Assembly (NCBI RefSeq): GCF_003010935.1
Contig: NZ_PGGN01000001.1
Location: forward strand, 496,001-560,000
Direction: 5' to 3'
Length of the DNA stretch: 64,000 nucleotides
From: Phyllobacterium endophyticum
Lineage (GTDB): Bacteria; Pseudomonadota; Alphaproteobacteria; Rhizobiales; Rhizobiaceae
Positions 38,458 to 47,192 of this stretch are shown one piece after another. The notes below the pieces were generated by a model. The model was given only the letters and a program-made list of their open reading frames with translations. It ran no database searches and was not told the DNA's origin. A program made the translations under genes and the position numbers. The first letter of the stretch is position 1, and each line of letters starts with the position of its first letter.

Positions 38458-39335
38458 GTGGCCAGAGCCCGGACAATGCGATTTCCAGCGGCAGGCTGAC
38501 ACGCGTTCTGATCTACGCGGCGTTGCTGCTATTCGCCTTCTACTACCTGTTGCCGCTCTATGTCATGCTGGTCAATTCCCTCAAGCCACTCGAGGAAATC
38601 CGCCAGGGCGGCATGCTGTCGCCGCCGCGCGAATGGACCATCCAGCCTTGGCTTACCGCCTGGTCGACGGCGCAGATCGGCGTGCAACCCACGGGTCTGA
38701 GGCCCTATTTCATCAATTCGATCCTGATGGTCGTGCCTGCGGTCGCCATCTCCACTGTCGTCGGCGCTCTCAATGGCTATGTCCTGACCAAATGGAAATT
38801 CCGCGGCTCCAACCTGATGTTCGGCATGCTGCTGCTCGGCTGCTTCATCCCGTTCCAGATCGTGCTCATTCCGATGGCGCGCATGCTCGGGCTGCTCGGC
38901 ATGGCCGGTACGATCCAGGGGCTGATCCTCGTCCATATCGTCTATGGGCTCGGTTTCACCACCCTCTACTTCCGCAATTATTACGAGGCGTTCCCGACCG
39001 AGCTCGTTCGCGCGGCGCAGATCGACGGTGCGAGTTTCTTCCAGATATTCCGCCGTATTCTTTTGCCCTCGTCAGGACCGATCATCGTCGTCTCCGTCAT
39101 CTGGCAATTCACCAATATCTGGAACGACTTCCTGTTCGGTGCCTCCTTCTCCGGCTTTTCGAGCACGCCCATGACGGTAGCGCTCAACAACCTCGTCAAC
39201 TCGTCGACCGGGGTCAAGGAATATAACGTGCATTTCGCCGGCGCCATTCTCGCGGCGCTGCCAACTCTCATCGTCTACATCGTTTCCGGACGCTATTTCG
39301 TCCGCGGCCTCATGTCCGGCGCCGTGAAGGGATAA
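38454..39335 (+). CDS. Sugar ABC transporter permease (GtsC-like)
   Basis: Second permease, 293 residues. The first membrane helix is at VLIYAALLLFAFYYLLPLYV, and the EAA loop ELVRAAQIDGASFFQIF leads to ILLPSSGPII. The ATG at 38454 overlaps the previous stop; the much longer open frame starting at 37995 reads through the upstream permease in another frame and is not real. It is followed after four bases by the ATPase gene. Confidence 0.93.
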   Translation: MSGQSPDNAISSGRLTRVLIYAALLLFAFYYLLPLYVMLVNSLKPLEEIRQGGMLSPPREWTIQPWLTAWSTAQIGVQPTGLRPYFINSILMVVPAVAISTVVGALNGYVLTKWKFRGSNLMFGMLLLGCFIPFQIVLIPMARMLGLLGMAGTIQGLILVHIVYGLGFTTLYFRNYYEAFPTELVRAAQIDGASFFQIFRRILLPSSGPIIVVSVIWQFTNIWNDFLFGASFSGFSSTPMTVALNNLVNSSTGVKEYNVHFAGAILAALPTLIVYIVSGRYFVRGLMSGAVKG

Positions 39336-39339
39336 ATCA

Positions 39340-40458
39340 ATGTCATTTCTCAAGATCAAAGACCTGCACAAATCCTACGGCAACGTGCCGATCCTCAAGG
39401 ATATCAACATCGAGATCGATGAGGGCGGTTTCCTCGTGCTCGTCGGTCCGTCCGGCTGCGGCAAGTCGACATTGCTCAACACGATCGCCGGGCTGGAGCC
39501 GATCACCTCGGGCGATATATCCATCAACGGCAAGTCGATCAGTGGACTGCATCCCTCCAAGCGCGATATCGCCATGGTGTTCCAGTCCTATGCGCTTTAT
39601 CCGAACATGACCGTCGGCGGAAACATCGCCTTCGGCATGGAAATCCGCGGTGTGCCGAAGCCCGAACGGGACAAGGCCATCAAGCAGGTCGCCGACATGC
39701 TGCAGATCGGCCATCTGCTCGAGCGCAAGCCGAGCCAGCTTTCCGGCGGCCAGCGCCAGCGTGTCGCCATGGGCCGCGCGCTCGTTCGCAACCCGCAGGT
39801 GTTCCTGTTCGACGAACCGCTCTCCAATCTCGATGCCAAGCTGCGTGTCGACATGCGCACGGAGATCAAGCGCCTGCACCAGCGTATGAAGACCACCATC
39901 GTCTACGTCACGCACGACCAGATCGAGGCGATGACGCTGGCCAGCAAGATCGCGGTTCTGAAGGATGGCGTGTTGCAGCAGTTCGGCACGCCTGCCGAGA
40001 TCTACAATAATCCGACCAACCTCTTCGTTGCCGATTTCATGGGTTCTCCCGCCATGAACCTCCTCAAGGCAAGGATCGAGGGCGGCGCTTCCGACCTTCA
40101 GGTCGTGCTTGAAAGGCCCGATGCGGCGCCTCTGCGCCTGCCGGTCAAGAAGACCAACAGCGCGCTTCTCGGCTATGCCGGCAAGGATGTCACCTTCGGC
40201 ATACGTCCGGAAGCCTTGACCGATCCGGACGGCGCGGACCGCAATGCCGGATCGCTGGTGGAAGGCGAGTGCCTGATCGAAGTGGTGGAGCCAGCGGGCT
40301 CCGATACGTTCGCGGTCACCAAGCTCGGCGGCAAGGAAGTGGTTGCCCGCCTGCGTGCGGATGCGCAAATCGTTCCCGGTCAGAAGACGCAGCTCGCCTT
40401 CAACCTGGACAAGGCAGTGTTCTTCGATCCGCAGTCGCAATTGCGTATCGGCGCCTGA
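39340..40458 (+). CDS. Sugar ABC transporter ATP-binding protein (MalK/UgpC type)
   Basis: ATPase of 372 residues for the Gts-like importer. It has Walker A GPSGCGKST, signature LSGGQRQRVAMGRAL, Walker B VFLFDEPLSNLDAK, H-loop YVTHDQIEAM and a TOBE-type C-terminal domain (VTFGIRPEAL). All catalytic motifs are intact, unlike the GlpS/GlpT pair. It completes the importer operon and is followed after 26 bases by the first GMC oxidoreductase, so transport and oxidation genes are probably co-transcribed. Confidence 0.96.
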   Translation: MSFLKIKDLHKSYGNVPILKDINIEIDEGGFLVLVGPSGCGKSTLLNTIAGLEPITSGDISINGKSISGLHPSKRDIAMVFQSYALYPNMTVGGNIAFGMEIRGVPKPERDKAIKQVADMLQIGHLLERKPSQLSGGQRQRVAMGRALVRNPQVFLFDEPLSNLDAKLRVDMRTEIKRLHQRMKTTIVYVTHDQIEAMTLASKIAVLKDGVLQQFGTPAEIYNNPTNLFVADFMGSPAMNLLKARIEGGASDLQVVLERPDAAPLRLPVKKTNSALLGYAGKDVTFGIRPEALTDPDGADRNAGSLVEGECLIEVVEPAGSDTFAVTKLGGKEVVARLRADAQIVPGQKTQLAFNLDKAVFFDPQSQLRIGA

Positions 40459-40484
40459 AACGCAGCCATGGACGGTGAATGCTC

Positions 40485-42008
40485 ATGAGCCACGAGTTAC
40501 AACCGGCCACAGCCGCAGATATCGTAATCATCGGATCGGGCATAGGCGGCGCGACCATGGCGGCAGGGCTTGCCGCCTCCGGGGCGAATATTCTCATCCT
40601 TGAAGCCGGCGATCATTTGCCCGATCGCCCGGAAAATCGCGATCCGCGGGCGATCTTCCAGCGCGGCTTCTTCCGCCCCCTCGAAAACTGGTACGACGAG
40701 ACCGGCAGCGCCTTCAATCCCGGCAATTATTACAATGTGGGCGGCAATTCCAAATTCTACGGGGCGGTGCTGACGCGCTATCGCTCCGAGGATTTCGAGG
40801 AAATGCAGCATCTTGAGGGCGTGTCGCCCGCCTGGCCTTTCCCCTATGAGGAACTGGAGCCGTGGTATGGCAAGGCTGAAGCGCTGTTTCAGGTCCGTGG
40901 GAAACTGGGCGAGGACCCGACCGAACCGCTGCACTCCACTCCCTATGCTTTCCCTCCGGTTCCTGACGAAGCGCCGATCGCTGCCCTGCGGGAGCGGCTG
41001 ACGACGGCGGGCGTCCACCCCTCGACCCTGCCGCTTGGCGTCGATATCGAGACGTGGCTGTCGCATGGAAAGACGCCGTGGGACGCGCATCCCAACAGCC
41101 ATAACGGCAAGATGGATGCCGAGACCACGGCCCTCGCGGCCGCGCTCAAGCACGGGAATGTCAGTCTGCAGACGAATTCCCGCGTCACGCGCCTGCAGGC
41201 TGCGCCGGACGGCAAGACCATCGCCGCCGTGCATTACGAAAAGGACGGCAGAACCTATGCCATCAAACCCCGGCTTGTCGTCCTTTCCGCCGGTGCCGTC
41301 CAGTCGGCTGTGCTGCTGTTGCGTTCCGCCGATGATGCCAACCCTGCCGGACTGGCCAATCGGTCCGACCAGGTGGGGCGCAATTTCATGAATCACAATC
41401 TCTCCGCTGTCATCGGTTTCGATCCGCGCTTTTGCAATGATTGCGTTTATCAGAAGACGCTCGGCTTCAACGACTTCTATCTCTCCGATGGCAGGGGCGG
41501 GGCTCCCCTCGGCAATGCACAATTGCTCGGGCGGATAAGCGGCCCGGTGCTGAAGTCCGACCTGAAATTCGTGCCGGAGTGGATGCTCGACCGCTTCTGC
41601 GCCCACACGGTGGATTTCCTGGCGATGAGCGAGGATGTCCCGAAGCCGGAAAGCCGCGTTCGCGTCGATGGCGACAGGATCATCCTTGAATGGATCCGCA
41701 GCAATTGGCCTGCGCACCTGAAGCTGGTTGCGCAGATCAAGTCGGTGCTACGCGCTGCCGGGTTTCCGCTGGTATTGTCCAAGGCTTTCGACCGGAAGAC
41801 CCCGTCGCATCAATGCGGCACGGTCCGCATGGGTGAGGACCCGGCAAAGGCGCCGCTCGACATCTATTGCCGCGCCTATGAGCATCCCAATCTTTTTGTG
41901 GTCGATGCTGCCTTCCTACCAACCTCCGCAGCTGTCAATCCGGCGCTGACCATTGCGGCGCAGGCATTGCGTGTGGCGGATCACATCGTTTCGAAGGAAC
42001 TGGCATGA
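40485..42008 (+). CDS. GMC-family FAD oxidoreductase 1
   Basis: Glucose-methanol-choline flavoprotein of 507 residues. The N-terminal FAD motif IVIIGSGIGGATMAAGLAAS is followed by the E of LILEAGD. The catalytic His/Asn pair is H442 (SHQCGTVRMG) and N485 (AAVNPALT), 43 residues apart as in active members. The C-terminal NLFVVDAAFLPTS pattern recalls pyranose 2-oxidase and the flavin subunits of sugar dehydrogenases more than choline dehydrogenase. The ATG at 40485, six bases after GGTGA, is preferred over the one at 40479. No signal peptide is seen. It may oxidise a sugar hydroxyl, perhaps at C2 or C3; inference. Confidence 0.9.
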   Translation: MSHELQPATAADIVIIGSGIGGATMAAGLAASGANILILEAGDHLPDRPENRDPRAIFQRGFFRPLENWYDETGSAFNPGNYYNVGGNSKFYGAVLTRYRSEDFEEMQHLEGVSPAWPFPYEELEPWYGKAEALFQVRGKLGEDPTEPLHSTPYAFPPVPDEAPIAALRERLTTAGVHPSTLPLGVDIETWLSHGKTPWDAHPNSHNGKMDAETTALAAALKHGNVSLQTNSRVTRLQAAPDGKTIAAVHYEKDGRTYAIKPRLVVLSAGAVQSAVLLLRSADDANPAGLANRSDQVGRNFMNHNLSAVIGFDPRFCNDCVYQKTLGFNDFYLSDGRGGAPLGNAQLLGRISGPVLKSDLKFVPEWMLDRFCAHTVDFLAMSEDVPKPESRVRVDGDRIILEWIRSNWPAHLKLVAQIKSVLRAAGFPLVLSKAFDRKTPSHQCGTVRMGEDPAKAPLDIYCRAYEHPNLFVVDAAFLPTSAAVNPALTIAAQALRVADHIVSKELA

Positions 42009-42772
42009 GGAAACCAGTCGCCATCGTAACGGGCGCTCGCCGCGGCATTGGCTTAGGCATAGCAGAAGCCTTGGCGTCGCAGGGCTTCGACCTCGCGATC
42101 ACCGACATTGTCGATGACGACGCCAGTCAATCGGCAATCGAGACGCTCGAGAAGCTTGGTGCCAGGGCCATCTTCATCCCGTCGGATATAGCTGACCTTT
42201 CAAGCCATTGCGCAACAGTCGAGACCGCCATCGCAAAATTCGGCCAAATCGATTGCCTTGTCAACAATGCCGGTATCGGCTCCAAAGTCCGGGGAGATTT
42301 CATTGATCTTGAGCCAGCTAACTACGATGCAATTTTTAACATCAATCTGCGCGGAACTGTGTTTTTCACCCAGGCAGTATTAAGAATGATGCTGGCGCAA
42401 AAGCAGACGTCCCGTCCGCGTTCGATCATCAACATCACGTCTGTTTCCGCCGCGATGACCTCGCCGGAACGGCTCGATTACTGCATGACGAAGGCGGCTT
42501 TGGCTGCCTTCACCCAGGGCCTCGCCCTGCGCCTGGCGGATCAGGGCGTCAGCGTCTTCGATGTGCGCCCCGGCATTATCCGTTCCGATATGACTGCAGT
42601 CGCTGCGGCGAAATACGACAAGCTTATCGCTGAAGGCCTGGTGCCGATGAAACGCTGGGGCGAGCCGGAAGATCTCGGCCGCATCGTTGCCGCACTCGCC
42701 AGCGGCGACTTCAACTTCGCCACCGGCTCCGTCATCAATGCCGATGGCGCTCTTTCGATAGGCAGGCTTTAG
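42005..42772 (+). CDS. SDR oxidoreductase (3-ketoacyl-reductase-like)
   Basis: Classical SDR of 255 residues. It has TGARRGIG at the cofactor site, D38 after the second strand, NNAG, an ITSVSA serine and YCMTK (Tyr, Lys). Proteins of this type are often labelled 3-ketoacyl-ACP reductase, but no acyl-carrier genes are nearby. The start overlaps the GMC gene by four bases and a second GMC gene follows 12 bases after its stop. It could interconvert the alcohol/ketone of the sugar oxidised by the GMC enzymes. Confidence 0.9.
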   Translation: MRKPVAIVTGARRGIGLGIAEALASQGFDLAITDIVDDDASQSAIETLEKLGARAIFIPSDIADLSSHCATVETAIAKFGQIDCLVNNAGIGSKVRGDFIDLEPANYDAIFNINLRGTVFFTQAVLRMMLAQKQTSRPRSIINITSVSAAMTSPERLDYCMTKAALAAFTQGLALRLADQGVSVFDVRPGIIRSDMTAVAAAKYDKLIAEGLVPMKRWGEPEDLGRIVAALASGDFNFATGSVINADGALSIGRL

Positions 42773-42784
42773 AGGCTCGATACG

Positions 42785-44440
42785 ATGACCTACGACTACA
42801 TCATTACTGGCGCTGGACCGGCTGGTTGCGTTCTTGCCAATCGCCTGAGCGAAGATCCTCAAGTATCCGTGCTGCTTCTCGAAGCGGGCGGCGGAGACTG
42901 GAACCCGCTTTTCCATATGCCTGCGGGTTTCGCCAAGATGACCAAGGGCGTCGCCAGCTGGGGCTGGGAAACCGTGCCGCAAAAGCACATGAAAAATCGT
43001 GTGCTTCGCTACACGCAGGCAAAGGTCATCGGCGGCGGATCGAGCATCAACGCCCAGCTTTACACGCGCGGAAATGCAACCGACTACGATTTGTGGGCGA
43101 GCGAGGATGGTTGCAAAGGCTGGAGCTATCGCGATGTCCTGCCCTATTTCAAACGGGCGGAGGACAATCAGCGTTTTGCCGACGATTATCATTCCTATGG
43201 CGGGCCGCTAGGCGTTTCCATGCCCGCTGCCACCTTGCCGATCTGCGATGCCTATATTCGTGCCGGTCAGGAGCTTGGCATACCCTATAATCATGATTTC
43301 AACGGCAAGACACAAGGCGGGGTCGGCTTCTACCAGTTGACGCAGCGCGACCGCCGCCGGTCGTCCGCATCGATGGCCTATCTCTCTCCTGTCAAGGATC
43401 GGCAAAACCTGACCGTCCGCACCGGCACGCAAGTTTCCAGGATCGTCGTGGAACGCAAGAAGGCGATCGGCGTCGAAACCATCCGCAATAATATGCGCGA
43501 GATCATCCTGGCCAATCGCGAGGTGCTGGTGACGTCAGGCGCAATAGGCTCGCCCAGGCTTCTCCTGCAATCGGGCATAGGTCCCGCAGATCATTTGAAG
43601 AGTGTCGGTGTTCCGGTGGTGCATGATCTGCCCGGCGTCGGCGAGAACATGCAGGACCATCTAGACCTGTTCGTCATTTGCGAGTGTACCGGCGACCATA
43701 CCTATGACGGTGTCGCCAAGCTGCATCGTACCCTGTGGGCCGGGCTGCAATATGTGCTGTTCCGGTCGGGCCCGGTCGCTTCGAGCCTCTTCGAGACTGG
43801 CGGTTTCTGGTATGCCGATGACAAGGCGCGCTCGCCCGACATCCAGTTTCATCTCGGCCTTGGATCGGGAATCGAAGCGGGTGTCGAACGGCTGAAGAAC
43901 GCCGGTGTGACGCTCAACTCCGCTTATCTGCATCCCCGTTCGCGCGGCACCGTTCGGTTGCAATCGGCTGATCCATCTGCGGCACCGCTCATCGATCCGA
44001 ACTACTGGAGCGATCCGCACGATCGGAAGATGTCGATCGAGGGGCTGAAGCTCGCACGCGAAATCATGAGCCAGGCCGCGTTGAAGCCCTTTGTCATGGC
44101 GGAGCGCCTGCCGGGGCCGAAATACAATACGGACGAGGAGCTTTTCAACTATGGCTGTGCCAATGCCAAGACCGATCATCACCCGGTCGGAACTTGCAAG
44201 ATGGGCTCCGATGCGATGGCTGTCGTAGGTCTTGACCTCAAGGTTCGCGGGCTTGAAGGCTTGCGCGTCTGCGACAGCTCGGTCATGCCGCGCGTCCCCT
44301 CATGCAACACCAATGCACCGACGATCATGATGGGCGAAAAAGGTGCGGATATCATCCGTGACCTGCCGCCGTTGCCGCCAGCGATCTTTTCCAACGAAAT
44401 GAATGAAAAACGCCCGCGGGCTCGGGCAGATATTCGCTGA
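42785..44440 (+). CDS. GMC-family FAD oxidoreductase 2 (choline-dehydrogenase-like)
   Basis: GMC flavoprotein of 551 residues. It has TGAGPAGCVLANRLSED with LLLEAGG at the FAD site, the second signature VIGGGSSINAQLYTRGN and the GAIGSPRLLLQSGIG block. The catalytic residues are H466 (HPVGTCKMG) and N510 (NTNAPTIMMGE). It is closer to alcohol/choline dehydrogenases than the other GMC protein in this operon. Choline-pathway partners (betB, betI, choX) are absent, so a primary alcohol from the sugar-linked pathway is a likelier substrate. The C-terminal tail, rich in Arg and Asn, runs right up to repeat copy B. Confidence 0.91.
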   Translation: MTYDYIITGAGPAGCVLANRLSEDPQVSVLLLEAGGGDWNPLFHMPAGFAKMTKGVASWGWETVPQKHMKNRVLRYTQAKVIGGGSSINAQLYTRGNATDYDLWASEDGCKGWSYRDVLPYFKRAEDNQRFADDYHSYGGPLGVSMPAATLPICDAYIRAGQELGIPYNHDFNGKTQGGVGFYQLTQRDRRRSSASMAYLSPVKDRQNLTVRTGTQVSRIVVERKKAIGVETIRNNMREIILANREVLVTSGAIGSPRLLLQSGIGPADHLKSVGVPVVHDLPGVGENMQDHLDLFVICECTGDHTYDGVAKLHRTLWAGLQYVLFRSGPVASSLFETGGFWYADDKARSPDIQFHLGLGSGIEAGVERLKNAGVTLNSAYLHPRSRGTVRLQSADPSAAPLIDPNYWSDPHDRKMSIEGLKLAREIMSQAALKPFVMAERLPGPKYNTDEELFNYGCANAKTDHHPVGTCKMGSDAMAVVGLDLKVRGLEGLRVCDSSVMPRVPSCNTNAPTIMMGEKGADIIRDLPPLPPAIFSNEMNEKRPRARADIR

Positions 44441-44443
44441 CGG

Positions 44444-44630
44444 TGCCGATTATCTCCCCCCTTGCGGGGGAAAGCGATTTCAGCATCTTGGCCCTTGCCA
44501 AGTGCTAGAAATCGCCAGAGAGGGGATTTGCCTCACTGAGCTACCCCCTCACTTGTATTTTCTAAGGATTTAGCAAAGAGACTAAATCCAAGAAAATCCT
44601 TTCTCCCCCACAAGGGGGAGGGTAAACCGG
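44444..44630. repeat. Dispersed palindromic repeat, copy B (inverted relative to copy A)
   Basis: Begins TGCCGATTATCTCCCC and ends CTCCCCCACAAGGGGG...ACCGG. Its reverse complement matches 9012-9204 with only short substitutions and indels. It holds the same two internal hairpins and also sits between convergent genes, the GMC gene and the DUF982 gene. Copies 35 kb apart, in opposite orientation and both in convergent gaps, mark it as a family of intergenic elements. Confidence 0.88.
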
Positions 44631-44644
44631 CACCCTATGCACCT

Positions 44645-44899
44645 CTAATGCAGTCTCGGATCCAGAAATACGCCCGCCTCCCGCGCTGCTCTGATAAAAG
44701 CGTGCCGCGCCTTATGCGCTGGTTTCCAACCGTCGAGCGCATCCAGGCAGGCTTGCAGGGCCCGGCGATAGCTTGGCCCCTTCGTGCTTGGCCAGTAACT
44801 TCGCAGGCATTCAATCGCTTCCCAAACGCTGGTCACCGCTCTTTGACCTGCGGCTCCAATAGTGATCATAACCGGGATGGGAAAACGCTTGTCGTTCAT
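44645..44899 (-). CDS. DUF982 domain protein
   Basis: An 84-residue protein of the DUF982 family, common in multiple copies in rhizobia and with no known function. The pattern FPIPVMITIG ... VTSVWEAIECLRSYWP ... GPSYRRALQACLDALDG ... ARHAFIRAAREAGVFLD is characteristic. The ATG at 44899 is five bases from GGAGG; the open frame to 45199 adds unrelated residues. It is a single gene between repeat copy B and the MFS transporter. Confidence 0.85.
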   Translation of the reverse strand: MNDKRFPIPVMITIGAAGQRAVTSVWEAIECLRSYWPSTKGPSYRRALQACLDALDGWKPAHKARHAFIRAAREAGVFLDPRLH

Positions 44900-45005
44900 C
44901 ATTTCCTCCATAATGTCGGACAGAATGTCAGCAGTTTGCGCCGCTGAACCGATCATGAAAATGAGTCTGGTTTGAGTCTGGTTCCATGACAAGTTGAAGA
45001 AATAT

Positions 45006-46223
45006 TCATGACGCTCGCGGTCGCGCCAGCCAGCCGTAGAGCGCGCCGGCTCCAAGCATAAGGCAGGTGCCGAGAAAAACCGCGCGCATGCCGAAATGTC
45101 CGCCGATAAAGCCTCCGGCCAGCGGTCCAACGACCTGTCCCGCATATTGCGAGGATGTGGCATAGCCAAGGATGTTCCCGGCAATGCGATCAGGAACATT
45201 GTGGCGAATCACGCTGGTGATGCAGGGCAGGAGCCCGCCGAGCGAAAGCCCCATCAGGAAGCGCAGCAATATGAGTTGCCAGCCTTCCGTCACGAATGCC
45301 TGGGGGATGAGCAGGAGTGCGGATAGGGCAAGGGCGGCAACGATGACATTCCAGTGGCCGATGCGGTCGGCCAGTTTGCCGAGGCGCGAGGCCGAGAGGA
45401 TACTCCCAAGCGCTGCCGCCGACATGACGATACCCGCAACCATGGTGATGTGCGAGGGATTGTCTACCAATTGTGCCACATAGACCGTGATGATCGGTTC
45501 TATGGACATATTGGCGAGCATCAGGAGCATACCAGCGAGCAGCATCACGATGATGGGCCGCTTGTCCGGAATGGCTGACCAGCCGCCGCTTTGCTTCTCG
45601 GTTTTCGACCTTGCCGGGCGCCGTTCTTCCTTGATCAGGAAGGTCGTCGCAAGGAAGGTGACGAAGATGACGCCTCCGGCGAGCCAGAAGGTTTGGCGAA
45701 TTCCAATCAGCGGCGGCAGCGCCCCTCCGATCAGCGGACCCACGAGATTGCCGGCCATGATGCCCGAGGCGAGGGTGCCGAGCGCCCATCCGGTGCGAGC
45801 TTTCGGTGTCTGTGTTGCCACGAGAACGGTTGATCCCGACGCATAACCGCCGAGTAGTCCGGTCAGAAGCCGCAGGAAGACCAATTGCCAGACATCCGTC
45901 GCCATGCCCATCAGTGACATTGCGACCGCCATTCCAAGACTGGCGCGAATGAGCATCAGTTTGCGCCCATAGAGATCGGCGAGCCTTCCCCAGAGTGGCG
46001 CGACCAGCGCGGCGGTCAGGAACGTCGCGCCATAGGCTATTCCGGACCATTGCACGATCGCCGCATGTTCCTTTTCGCCCAGCTGTTCAACATAGAGCGG
46101 CAGGAAAGGCAGGATCAAAGTCATCGCGACAATCGTCGTGAACGAGCCCAGCAGGCAGACGACGAGGTTCTGCCGCCAGTAAGGCGACTCGCTCGAGGAG
46201 CTGGATTCGTCGTTGTCTGACAT
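45006..46223 (-). CDS. MFS transporter, multidrug-efflux-like
   Basis: Major facilitator protein of 405 residues with twelve hydrophobic segments. The loop motif GRLADLYGRKLML between helices 2 and 3 is the classical MFS motif A, and SRLGKLADRIGHWN is its echo in the second half. LGGYASGSTVLVATQTP in the first half is of the drug:proton antiporter type (DHA1, MdtG/TetA-like). The ATG at 46223 begins MSDNDESSSSSESPYWRQN; the frame stays open to 46418 but lacks family sequence. Substrate unknown. Confidence 0.92.
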   Translation of the reverse strand: MSDNDESSSSSESPYWRQNLVVCLLGSFTTIVAMTLILPFLPLYVEQLGEKEHAAIVQWSGIAYGATFLTAALVAPLWGRLADLYGRKLMLIRASLGMAVAMSLMGMATDVWQLVFLRLLTGLLGGYASGSTVLVATQTPKARTGWALGTLASGIMAGNLVGPLIGGALPPLIGIRQTFWLAGGVIFVTFLATTFLIKEERRPARSKTEKQSGGWSAIPDKRPIIVMLLAGMLLMLANMSIEPIITVYVAQLVDNPSHITMVAGIVMSAAALGSILSASRLGKLADRIGHWNVIVAALALSALLLIPQAFVTEGWQLILLRFLMGLSLGGLLPCITSVIRHNVPDRIAGNILGYATSSQYAGQVVGPLAGGFIGGHFGMRAVFLGTCLMLGAGALYGWLARPRAS

Positions 46224-46542
46224 GCCGGGGATCGGATATCCGCACCGGATGATCCGGTGGGCCTCATTGCAAGAGTGCGAACAGGCGGCCAGTTTTTCAC
46301 CGGAGCAGGAAGAAGGCAATGTCCCGGCACAGCCGAGCGTCAACGGGCCGCAATATTTCCTCGGCTTTGCCCGGATCTGACACCGGAAGCAAACCGAAAA
46401 ATATCGCCCTGGACTCATTTTTCCAGGTTTTCAAACGAAAACAGCCCAATTTGCCGCGAAAATCTCGCCACATAGTTGAAATTTAGGTGCAGCCGGTTGA
46501 GTGAGTTACTTTGACTGTGCTTTGAAGCGGAAGCGTTTATCT
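46224..46542. other. Gene-free stretch upstream of the MFS gene
   Basis: About 320 bases holding the MFS promoter (minus strand) and the 3' side of the 43-residue ORF. No operator palindrome, RNA gene or convincing terminator is seen; only a 5-pair CCTGG/CCAGG stem near 46412-46430. Confidence 0.4.
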
Positions 46543-46674
46543 TCAGCGACTGAAGAACCATCCTGCAAAAAGCACAATCACCGTTATCACCACGAACAGC
46601 ACGATATAGGGCTGCATCGGGGTCAGATAGGGCTCATAGTCGGTCTTGAGCGGGTCTTTTTCGTCTGAATCCAT
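46543..46674 (-). CDS. Tiny single-pass membrane protein (43 residues)
   Basis: Not recognised. The protein is MDSDEKDPLKTDYEPYLTPM followed by one strong hydrophobic helix (YIVLFVVITVIVLFAGWFF) and ends SR. The acidic N-terminus would be cytoplasmic or periplasmic depending on topology. An ATG nine bases further upstream is possible, and no clear ribosome site is visible. It resembles in plan, but not in sequence, the 40-residue protein at 46854, on the same strand. Confidence 0.5.
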   Translation of the reverse strand: MDSDEKDPLKTDYEPYLTPMQPYIVLFVVITVIVLFAGWFFSR

Positions 46675-46853
46675 CAAGATCATGCGCAATTGCGTGGAGA
46701 GACCCGGTTGGATGTGGGGGACAACCGGCGAGTTTCGGGCCTCTGCTGGGTCAAATCAGCTTTGCCACTGTGCACTGGTGTGCCGGGTGGTTCAATTACC
46801 CTGCTACTCGCTACTATTTCTTAGAAAGACCGGGTTGAAGATAGTCTGGCAAC

Positions 46854-46976
46854 TCAGAAGAAATATGCGAGTACCACTGCCACGATAACGCCTGTGGCAA
46901 ATACGGCCACATACCAACCCTGAGAGTTGTGAACTGCCCAAGCATCTTCATCGTCTTCGTCGAAATCATTGACCAT
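46854..46976 (-). CDS. Tiny single-pass membrane protein (40 residues)
   Basis: Not recognised. MVNDFDEDDEDAWAVHNSQG is followed by one hydrophobic helix (WYVAVFATGVIVAVVLAYFF) that reaches the C-terminus. The ATG at 46976 has GGAAGG nine bases upstream; the frame is open to 47333 but the extra part is antisense leader of the helicase gene. Codon choice (GAC/GAA acidic runs, GTN-rich helix) looks coding. Such proteins often bind and tune larger membrane complexes. Confidence 0.5.
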   Translation of the reverse strand: MVNDFDEDDEDAWAVHNSQGWYVAVFATGVIVAVVLAYFF

Positions 46977-47192
46977 GGGTGCCATCCTTCCGGTGACAAG
47001 AGCGATGTTCTTTTTGTTTTTGTACAAAGCGCAACATGCCTCCCTTGGTGCCATCGACAGTACAACGCTGCGCGGAGCCGATGGTTTCATCGAGGTACTT
47101 GGCCCCGGTTTACGACCTTCCCAATTATCGTTGGCAATGCTACGTTCACTCTCTGTTCGCAGCCGATTCGGAAAGCTGCCGTTGGGGAATAC

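Noticed and set aside
46704-46729. CCGGTTG...CAACCGG stem between the two tiny genes
   Set aside because: Seven pairs with a long loop and no T-run; could be chance.
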